Assembly: GCA_903632075.3 (NCBI GenBank)
Contig: CAHIKZ030003512.1
Coordinates: 1-64,000, forward strand
Direction of reading: 5' to 3'
From: Acanthosepion pharaonis
Taxonomy: Eukaryota; Mollusca; Cephalopoda; Sepiida; Sepiidae
Length of the DNA: 64,000 bases
Shown here: piece after piece, positions 39,832 through 51,000 of the stretch
Position numbering within the stretch: the stretch's first letter is position 1
Layout: each line of letters starts with the position of its first letter
Notes under the pieces: generated by a model
The model's input: the letters and a program-made list of their open reading frames with translations, nothing else
The model's database searches: none
What the model was told of the DNA's origin: nothing
Program-made: the position numbers and the translations under genes

Positions 39832-42800
39832 GTGGTCTGGATGATAATTTTTGATAATGAGTATATCGGATTGGTTTGATTAGATTCAGGGTATCTTATA
39901 AGTTCTAGTATTATTTTAGTTTGGCTGATCATCTAGTGAGGTGTAATTGATAGAATTGATCTATGGAACTGTGTTATGTACATTTGGTTCTCTAGTATAA
40001 TCTCTTTCATACATAGACTGATGGTTTATGGTTTGTTTAGTTTAACGGCATATCAACCTCAAAGGGTTATTTAATGCCGACAAGATTTTTCTGAAATTTT
40101 ATATGAATAAAGTATATATTCTTTGTAAGGAATCATAATGTAGAACAGGTTTCATTGACATATTTTATAGGCATTTTGTCAAGAGTCAAATGTATTGCTG
40201 GCAATAATTTTCTTCAAAAATAGGTTACAAAACAATATAGGTAAACAGTTTTTTTTTTTAAAATATTTTCCTGTATTTTCTATAATGAAATTTATGATGT
40301 TGCTGAATGATTTTCAATAGATCCTTTAAGTTAATCAATTTGTAGAGTTTGATTCGAGTTTGCTGGAAATTACAGCACTTTAGTAGAATGTGTTTGATGG
40401 TATATGGTTCCTGGCATGGGACACATATTGGCAGTTGCTCAATTTTAGTAGATGTTGGTGGGTTATGTAAGTGTGTTCTATACAGAGTCTGGCTAGAACC
40501 ACCTCTCTCCTTATCTTTCTGCAACTTGACAATCTTTTACTGATGATTAGTTGGATGTTGAATAGTTTATTGTTGACACAGTTGTTCCATAATTGCTGCC
40601 ATTTTTCTTTAATGGTCATGTTTATGCTGGGTCAGAAGTCATTGTGTGGTATCTTTACATTAGAGAGGGCCATGTTCAGTAATTCCTTTGCCATTTTGTC
40701 AGTTTTTCCATTTCCTTGTATGCTAATATGGCCCAGTATCCAGCATAGGACTATTACAGCATCTTTTCCTTTATAAATAGAGTCAATCTTATTTAATAAT
40801 TTATTTATTAAAGGGTTTCCCATGTTTTTATTCTTATGAGGACAGATAATGAATCTGAGATGATGATGAATCTATGTGACCCACTGGATTCTATAATATC
40901 TAAAGCCAAGTGTATGGCTGAGGCTTCTGCACTGAAGATTGAGGCTTTGTCAGGCAATCATTTTTGCATTGTTATGTTAAGGATAGCAGAGCATCCAACT
41001 TTGTCCAACATTTTAGAGTCATCAGTGTATATATGCTTAAGATTTGAGTGAGTTTGTAGAATGGATTTCTTCCATTTAGTCAGATAAGTTAGAATTAATT
41101 TTAGGGTATTTAGTAAGAATTGTAGGGTATTTCATTAACCAGGGTGGGTTTTTTGAGTTGGTAGTTTTAAAAATTAGGGTTGGATTTATTTGTGTTTCGC
41201 TGATGAGATTTTTCATGTAAAGGCCAAAAGGCCATAAACTTTCTATGGGTGGTGTTTTGAAGGCACCCAGAGCTAGTCTTAATCCTGCATGATGGATGGG
41301 GTCAAGGGTTTTTAGGTAGGATTTCCAGGTCAACCCATATATGAAACATCCATCTTCCAGTTTACATCTTAATAGAGCTCTATATAATTTTAGGAGTGAT
41401 GTGCGATTTGCTCTCCAGCCACAACCCGTAGTAATTGTAATGCTTTTAGGCATTTCTGTTTTACGTAATTTAAGTGGGGAATGAAAGTAAGTTTTTTATC
41501 AAAAAAGATTCCCAGAAATTTATGTTGATTAGTCATTTCAATTTCAGTTCCTTCAAGTTTAAGAGTTGCATCATTGTCCATTTTTTTCTGATTGCAGAAA
41601 TGGATACACTTTGTCTTGGTTGGAGAGAATTTCAAACCGTTTTCGATAGTCCATTGGTCTAATTTATTTAGGCACACTTGCAGTTATCATTCTGCTATCT
41701 GCATACTTTTTGATCTGTAGCAGATCAGGTCATCTATGTATAATGAACCACTGACACCTTGATTCAAGCAATTAACAATGTTGTTAATTTTTATATTAAA
41801 AAGAGTGATGGACAAGATGCAACCTTGTGGAACTCTTTCTTGGATTTTTGAGTCTGAGATTGTTGATCTAACCCAAACTTTGAAACTTCTATTGGACAAA
41901 AAGTTATTTATCAAATTGGGTAATCTTCCCTTTAATCCCAGATTGTAAAGGTTTTTCATTATTCCATGTTGTCTTATTGTGACACTATTTAGCTATGGCA
42001 ATTGGCTAATTAACCATAGAAATTAAAAACAGGAAAGACTTAAGGTGAGAAAGAGCTATATCGAAAGATAGACTGATCGACGTTAAAAAAAAAAAAAAAG
42101 ATTTTATTTATGAAGAAAGATACTTTTTGCACGAGACAGAAAATCCGTAAGAAAAAGTGAGATATGAGATTCATATATGTCATGTTAAGGGAGTGACGCC
42201 CCAAGGGAAACAGAATTCAGAAAGAAAAACAAAGCCAACCGACACATGCGGCCATAAAAAAAATTTGGTTTGAGACCACCATGGAGAATAGATATTAGTT
42301 ATCTTTCAGAGATATCATTTAATTTTAATTTCTGGGTCCAATGAAGGGAGCCATCTGGTGTGTGTTAGAATTCTGGCATGAGGAAGAAAATCATATTGTT
42401 ATTGCTTATTCAAACTGTTGACGTCAGACACAGTGTCGTCGAAAATGGGCATTTGGTGATAAGAGGATTTTAAGGCATAAGAAAAATAAAGAATTTGATT
42501 CTCAAGTAAAATACGGACCTCCCAGCTAAAAATTGACTTAGCCGAAGAATCCAGGTGTCGGGTTTTGACAGTGATTAATGAGTCGGTAGAGAGGCCCGAC
42601 TAAGTGAATTTTGGGTGTCCCCGAAAGAAAGATGTGATAAAAATTATTTGGCAATCTGGGATTTATCTTGGCTGAAGAAAAAAAGGATTTTGTAAACAAA
42701 ATTCTGGATAATAATTTTAAGAGGGCCAGTCTAGCCACACCTACACTGCCGAGAGATCATTGGTCAAGTGGTAGCATGTGCGATAGGCGGAGGTGAATGT

Positions 42801-45800
42801 ATGAGAAGAATGGAGAAGTTGTTAACAACCACTGAGGGGATTGGTATGAGATACCAATGTGAGAGATCAAGTGGTGTTAACAACCACTGAATGTATGAGA
42901 AGAACGGAGAAGTTGTTAACAACCACTGAGGGGATTGGTATGAGATACCAATGTGAGAGACGTGGAGTCTAGGAGGATAACTCTCCTCTGACCTTCCCTC
43001 ATGGACGAGGAGAAACCCCCGAAATGGAAAGTGATTGATCTTCCAAAAATGGGAAGTAATTAATTTTCTGGCCTAAGAACAAAGAGAATTCTTGTTGAGA
43101 ATCCAAACCACGTCGGGCCCCCACACCAGGTTTTGGTTGGTATCCATATAAACGAATGTCTCGAGGCAGCTGATCAGTTTGCAGTTAGTCAGTTCCAGGA
43201 GTTCCAGCAGTTGATTTGCAGTCAGGCCTTGATTCGCAGAAGCTGACTGAGATTTCCACGTTCTCTTTGACTTAGCCTTCCTACTAAAAGCAAGTTATAT
43301 TGATGGACAACTTAAGATACCAAAACTCACTTAAGAAACGCAAGTGTCATGAATCCCTAGAAACAGGCTGGGAGAGAAACACACTCCTGTATTCAACAGA
43401 CGGATAAAGATAATTTGTTATTTCTCAACATATTTGAACCTCTTGAGTTTTGTTTTATTGTTGCTTTTACTTGCTTGTGCGATATCACCTTTACCCTGGA
43501 TTCAGCTTGCACTACGGCCCAACACCTGATTGATTTTGTCTACCTAAGATCAAAGTCACAACGTGGATAGGTTAGACTTGAGATCAAAGTAGTTACTTTG
43601 GTAACCAGATGTTGGAAGTGAGCTGGGAACAACAAAGCTGGTATCGAACTGGGAATGACCAGATCGACCGGGACACAGGTTGGTGGCAGCGACAAAGTGT
43701 CAACCCCAAAACGCTGGTGGAAGAAACCTTATAGCTTCATGCCGCAACTGGGAGTTGACCTTGGGCCGACAGCGCAGTGTTACATATTGGCATCGCGACC
43801 AGAGGACGTCACTTATTGGCGCTGTGACTGCGACCACTGGTGGGTGTCACATATAGGCCTTTTCTAGATTGAAGAAAATGGATTTTGTGTGTTCTTTTTT
43901 AATAAAAACCTTGAAAGTTTCTAGGAGGACTATGTTATCTATGGTGCCTCTTATTTCTGAATCCACTGTGGAGATTAGTAATTAAACCATTAGTTTTGAG
44001 ATACCAGTTCAATCTTTTATTTAATATTCTTTCTAGGGTTTTGCATATGTAACTTGTTAATGTTATGGACTGGAAGTTTTTGGGGTCCGATTTGTCTTTA
44101 TCTGGTTTTGGTATAGGGATCACAATAGCTTGTTTCCAGCTACTTGGTATTTTTCTCTTAAACTATATCTCATTAAAGATGTTTAATAGATATTTTATGG
44201 ATTTGGGCGGGGGGAGTTGTTTAAGAAATTCATAATGAATTTCATTTGGGCCAGTAGCTGTACTATGTGATTTGCTTATGACATCTATAAGTTTATTCAG
44301 AGTAAAAGAAAGGTTGTAATCTTTGTTGTTTGAGTTAAAGTTCAGCATTTTTTTTTCTGCATCATGCCTAACTTTTTGGAATTGCTGCTTGTAGTTTTTG
44401 CTAAAGGAATTTTTTTTTAAAGGTTTCTGCAAATAAATTTGCTGTATACTTTTTGCTTGTTATTTTTATGTTATTTTAGGATAGGTGATTTAGGAGGAGG
44501 AGATTTTTGCCAATGATTTTCTTTATCATATTCCAGACATTTTTTAGTTTTGCATTGGAGTTTATTTTATTTAATCCCTCCATGATTTTCTTTTAGCTTC
44601 TTTGATGATTACATGCTATTGCTCTAGGTTGAGTATTAAATTTTCGTAGTGCTGCTGTATGCAATCTTATTGTCTTTTTGCAATCTTTGTCAAACCATGG
44701 TCTTTGATGTTTATTTGATTCGCTGCTTTTTGGTATACATTTTCTTGCAATTCCCATTAATGTTTTGGAAAAATATTCAATAGAATTTTTTTTGTCATCT
44801 TTGTTGGTAAGTTTTTGACAGCATTAGTTTTTATATTCACTCCAATCTGCTTTGTTTAGTTTCCATTGAAGGAGATGGTTCTGAACTCTTCAATATAATT
44901 TTTGCTGTAAAGAAATTTCATGGGATGATATTAGGAAGAAAATTCATATTCCCTTATTAAGTATATTAGGGTTCTAAGAAAGGGATTCCCATGCCTACTG
45001 CAAACAGACTACAGTGTTGGGCTACGATTTTATTGAACTAGGATTTCAAGATGGAATTTCTATTGTCAAAAAAATTGGGACACACAGATGGCTTATCCAG
45101 ATTAATATCAAAATGTAAAGAGGATTTTGAAGATACTGTAATTGCTTCACTGGAATCTGAAAGTGAAATTAAAAGCCTTGGATGTAACACTATTAAAGAA
45201 TTGCCAGTAATGATAGACAATATAAAAATTCATTCTAAAATGGAAACATTTATTAAAAAAAACAATGAATGACATTATTCAAATGGAGTAAAACTAAAAT
45301 TAAACCTGGTGAATAATAACAATAATACAGCATTTTCTATCTGTAATGGAATACTTTTGTACACAGAAAGAGTAGTAATTCTGTTAGCACTAAAAAAAAA
45401 ACAGATTTTGAAACAATTCCATGTAGGACATCTGGGAACAGTGAGGATAAAGTCCCTGATGAGAAGCTATGTTTATTGGCCAAAGATGTTCAAAATACAG
45501 TTAGAAAATGTAATGGTTGTAATTCAGCAGCAAAATAACCACCTATGAATTATCATGCATGGCTGATAGACTGTGGGTGAGACTACATATAGACTTTGCT
45601 GGACCACTAAATAGTTCATAATATCTAAATGTAGTTGATAGTTTAACAAAATGGCCAGAGATATTAAAATGTAAACAGCCTACTACTGATGATTAAATTC
45701 TTATGTGTGACAGAGAGAGTTTGGGACACGCACACACACATATTTTTTTTAATGAAATTGGAATAGATTTCAATAGTGAAATTAAATCAGAGCATTTTGT

Positions 45801-48043
45801 TTACTGATGTGGAAATTTGATCTAGGGCAGAAGTTGTACCTATTGAATCTGGGTCATCAGAAGACAATAGAAATGGTCGAAATAATTTTTATCAAATTAA
45901 AAATTGAAATAGAGTTGAGGAAGCTAGAAGGAACTTTTGAATTCACATGATTTTGGTTGAAACTGTGATAATCATGTGCAAAGCAGTAGGGCCAAGGTTC
46001 AGTTGTAACCAGCCTGGTTTATCTATATAAACGCGTAGGTATGCTGAAAAATGCAGACGGGTGAGCATTGAGATGGAAGAGAGAGACGGGTGAGCGTACA
46101 GACAGAAGAGGCAGATGGGAGAAATTTATTGAAGACAGAAGAGAATTAGCCAGGGCAAGAGTTGGGCTAGAGACAGTGGAGAGTTGAGTTGGAGACTCAA
46201 GAAGGAGAGAAAGTGAAGTCAGAGATTGGAACGAAGCGTCCGCTAACATGTGCTGCTGATATAAGTACAGCTGCTTCTGCTACCATGAATATTACTACTA
46301 CTCTTACTACTGCCAAGGAGGAATGCCACTATAAACTTTAAGCCGCACGCAGAAATCTTATTCTCTCTGTATATCGTTCTGAGATGATTTAACAATAATA
46401 CACTCTCTCTCTGTCCAGAATCCAGTGTATGCGTTTTTACGTCAATTACTTTTCTTTTCTATACTATTCTTTTCTGCTATATAAAAGACATTAACAATTC
46501 AATCATTGAATAGTTGTTTGTCTGGTTTTCTGGAGATATTAATTTTTTTTTTTTGCTGCATTCTAAATTTCTTAGCGCAGACTCCACCCGTGTCTACATC
46601 TTCAGTCAACTGTGAATGGATGAACATCACTTCTGCTTTCTGGATCAAACCGAACACAAGGTGGGTAGGAAGCAGGATTAAACCAGTGGAACAGTCGAAT
46701 AATCTACGGATGCTCAGGGGGACCTATGGCCACTCCCTTAAGTTCGGTTAGGACAGAGTAGACACTTCAACCCAGAGAGTAAGACGTTGGAGGTTGAGGG
46801 GCTGGGGCGAAAGTGTTAGAATGTAAACTTTTTTTAGAATGTAAACCTGATAGTGTGGTATCTGAGGGAACTCAATTTACTTCTAGTGAGTTTAAACATT
46901 TCTGCAAAATCTACAGTTGAACATTTGACAACGCTGATTTATCATCCAAGGTTGAATAGTCAATTTCAGCAGTTTGTTGTCACCTTCAAAAAGGCATTAA
47001 GATAAAGGCTTGGAAGTTGAAGAAACACCACAACAAGAATTTTTGAGAATATATCGAATGACATCAAATGCAAATGTCATTGCGAAGATGTCACCTGCAG
47101 ATCTCATGTTTGCTAGGAAAGTTTTTTAACAAATTACTGCCAGACAATGAGAAAATTCATCAATTTGAAACTACTAGATCATTTAAGATAAAGTCTTCTT
47201 TAAAAGCTTTAAGACTGGAAATGAAAATTGGCAGGTAAGCAAATTCGATGCCTTGGAAGTATGATGTACATTGTTGAAGGTGGATGATTTTGAGATCTAG
47301 TTATGCACAGAATAAGCAACCAGTACAATTTAATTCACTAATGGGCATACTTTACAAATACCTTTGAAGTACCTATTCCAAGAAATAATACTCCAATAAA
47401 ACACCAGGATAAGTGAAAATGTAATCCGACTGAAAGTAGACCCATGTCGGAAAACTTATGAAGAAAGTCTAGATATAGACTTTCTTCATAAGGATGTTAT
47501 AGAGATGAACACACCTTTCCAGAATATGACTTGGATTCGTTCAAATGGTATATATACTGATGCCAAGAATCATTAGGAGGAGCAAGCTGGAAGCGAGCCT
47601 TACATTCTTAGTAAGACTATGCTGACTCCAAGTGACATTATATTTCATGATTGTGTTATCTTCATTCAATGGAATGAAGTCATAACACCTTTTTACATGG
47701 CTTATAGAACAATCAGATATCCTTTAACTTGGCCTTATCAGACCCATAATTTTCAACAAATTTTTCAAGTTAGGTTCTATCTGCTGATTATGTTCAAAAT
47801 TACCAGTATTCTTTTACCTTTTGCAAGCTTTGAAGTTAAACATTTCTTTATTTCACAAATAAGACTTATGACCAATTTTAAAGCTTTAAACTTACAATGT
47901 AGCTATTAATTTGAAACTTTGAAATTCAAGTTTACATCTGCTTTCATCTTAACTGATCAGATAAATGCTACCATTTGGCAAAATAAGCTTTTAGATTTCA
48001 TTAAGTATTTATTTTATATATATTTTGTCAGAGTCCATTTCAT

Positions 48044-48079
<36 letters not shown>

Positions 48080-51000
48080 AAATGGCTAATGTGAGATGCA
48101 GTGTAAAAAATGTTTTAAACTGGGTTTATCTGTCATAAATGTCGAAGAAAACTCTATACTCAAAGATGCATTATTACTGTCCAGGATATAAGAATATATA
48201 CATGAGATAATGAAACAAAAATATTGAAAATGGTTTTATATCTATGAAAAAAACATTCTAAGATCTCATATCAGAGAAAGGGACAACTTTTCATTTATAA
48301 TAATTTACAAATTCAATTCCTTTTAACATTTCAAATCATATTTGAATTTAAAAAAAAATCACATTGTCAAAGAGAATAGATATTTAATGAAAGCACTTAC
48401 AATTTTTAGGGAATCAGATGCAACAAGTTCTGGAGCAATCCAGCCTTCAGTACCTGTTACTCCAGAACTGTGGGATGAGAGATGTCCTGGTGCTAATTTC
48501 TTGCACAAACCAAAGTCAGAAATCATGGCACACATTTCCTGCTTGCCACATGTTGAAATAAGGACATTGTGAGGCTTTATATCTCTGTGGACTAAAGAAG
48601 AAACAATATAAACATAGATGTTGCCTTGTATCTTTATGTACTTGAAGAGCGGGTTCTTTTAGCAGCATAAGTAGAAAAAATTTATAGAAAAATAATAATT
48701 AATATTCTTTAATATTTAAATAAATATAGACATTACTTGAAAAATAATTTGAAAATGATTTTATAAGTGAGCATCACTTTTGATGTGACACTTTAAGGGT
48801 CTAAAGGATAGCTATACTGAAAGAGATGTGACACCTGTTGAAGGATAGATTGATAAACATACCAAGAGACTAGATTTTAGTAAATTCAGGGGGTTTGTTT
48901 TTTTTCTCTTCAAGACAGAAACTTTTTTTTTTTTTTTTAATACAAAATCCATATGGCCAAAGTTGACAATTGACTATGAAATAGATCTGGTAAATACTGG
49001 ATTGTCAACACATTGACTAAAGACTAGAGATATGAAGACCTCTGATGACCTAGTCAGTAGTGCAGGTGGCTGAGAGTAAAATGGCTTTATTATTATTTTG
49101 GGGACTCGTCAAAAAAGTCATCTGAATAATTTAAACCCATGGGGGGATGGAGGCAGTGTAAAAGCCAAAATGGAGGCACTATTGTTTTTAAAATCTAGTT
49201 TATGGAATTATCTGCTAGTAAGGAAAAGTTGTTTGAGAGATAAAATTTAAGGTGTTCTGGAAACAAAGACAAAATTGGAGAATTGTTTGTTTTATCATTT
49301 GTCAAAAAAAAAAAAAAAAAAAATGGTGAAAGTGTTACGTGTTGATAATTGTAACAAAGGAAAAAAATGATTTACCACAACACAGAGCTAAATCACAAAC
49401 AAATATTTAATTTAATAAAACAGAACATAAAATATATACAGGTTAATCAATTGTGGCCTACAAAACAGAAAACACAGAGTTACTGGCAAGTGTTACGAGG
49501 GAGAAGGAAAGGGAATCAAATATCTTTATCACTTTAGGGCTAGTGAAGTAATATAAGTGCTATATTTGGAAATCCACAAAGGTGTGTAAATAAATATTAA
49601 TTTTTAGTTTGGTGAATGAAAATCAGTCAAAATTCTATTTACCAAATTTGTTCCATGAAATTCTCTTTTGGGTTTTGGTTGGTCGGCAACTTTTTATAGA
49701 GATTCTTTCGGCTGGATATAATAGTCCTTGAATCAAAAGCCGGAGTTGATAACAGCAGAAATTCTCATTCACCAACTGACAACCCTTTTCCAAAATCCCA
49801 TTTTTATAGGGGCTAACACCTAATTTGCATATTTCTAGATGTTTCTTGAATCATCTAGATTTTTCTCGAATATACTAGAATGATCTAGAATCTTCCAAAC
49901 ATTCTATTTCTAATTTCTTTATTTTACAACTACTTCATGAATTAAAACTTTTTTGTAATAACAAGTAGAACTCAATGGAATCCCTTATTATAGAAATGCA
50001 TCCTTGTAACAAAAGTGTAAATTGATGGAGCAGTGAAATTTATTTAGATTTTCTTTATTACAATTTATCCTGTGACTTGTGGCTTCACTCTGGACCAGAC
50101 CTATTTAATGATTCCTGTTGACAATTTCATCCTTGCCAGCCTTGTGGGACAAGGCAGGGCTTGGATTGAAGTGATCAATTCAATGGTCAGCTGCAGGGAT
50201 CAAACATTGGAAGGACCAGCTAGGCAAACCTCATTAACCTTTACCACATTGGAGGTGAAAATTGTTGGTGTAGAATTCTCTTCCTTTGCTTCTCTAGGTG
50301 CATTATGTCACCTTGAAACAATTGCTATAAATAAACACTTCCGTTATTTTAAGCAGGAAATCACCTACTACAGTTTTGGAACAAGGCTAAACTTTAATTT
50401 TGAATTCTTCCAGGCTCTCCATTAACCCATGTTAATTTTTTCCCTGATTTTTTTGTAAACAAAAATGGCCACATCAACATCGAATGAAGCTTTTATTCAA
50501 GAGTTTTTCTTTGACTTCTTTTTTTTTCTTTGGACTCCAATGATGTTTTTTTTGAAGGCTTTACTCAAGTGGATATTGATGGTGAAGTAGTTGAGGTTGA
50601 TAACCATGCTAGTGACTTGAAAGAAAACTATGATTACTGCTAGAAGACCACTAGCAGCTAATATCATCCATGTCTGACTAATTTTATGGAAGCTATTAGC
50701 AATAATTGATTTATCTTTCTAAAGGTGAATTATTTTGTCTATTTATAAATGATGAAATAATAACTTTATTTGCTAACAAGACAAATATGCTAATCAGGTG
50801 AAAGATCAAAAGAATGCTGGTGTCTTCTTGTGTGTAAACCAGAGGAAGCATGTAACATTTTCGATGAAATGAAAGCATTCTTAGCCATTTTGCTTCTTAT
50901 TGCATCCCAGAACTCCACAAGGAGCAATAAAAGTTAAAGTATGTTAAATTGTTAGTGCATTTGTTAACATGTCTTATTTTTTGCTTTTTCTATTTTGTGT

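Larger units (their letters stand above)
41978..43851 (+). mobile_element. LTR-like element copy 1 (TGTGACAC...GTGTCACA), 1874 bp
   Basis: The ends are TGTGACACT and GTGTCACA. The element lies inside the RT gene of the Jockey-type element, with a 3-bp direct repeat TAT at 41975-41977 and 43852-43854. Removing it together with one TAT restores the RT frame (EKAY|KTTW). It has a TATA box TATAAACG at 43147, polyadenylation-like signals downstream and PBS-like strings near its right end (TTGGCATCGCGACCAG, TTGGCGCTGTGACTGCGACC). Those features fit an LTR, probably solo. It has no coding sequence of its own. A related copy is at 54779. A 3-bp duplication is shorter than the usual 4-6 bp, so a TIR-type element is the alternative. 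Confidence 0.8.

Noticed and set aside
39462..39932. A 156-codon minus-strand frame
   Set aside because: Much of it translates the TG/TA microsatellite and a poly(T) run. Only the short RNase H-like part is meaningful and is listed separately.
48342..48572. Plus-strand frame of 76 codons
   Set aside because: It is the antisense shadow of the IRE1 catalytic-loop exon.
50180..50220. tRNA-derived SINE from a B-box-like string
   Set aside because: No A box at proper spacing and no poly(A) or target duplication were found.
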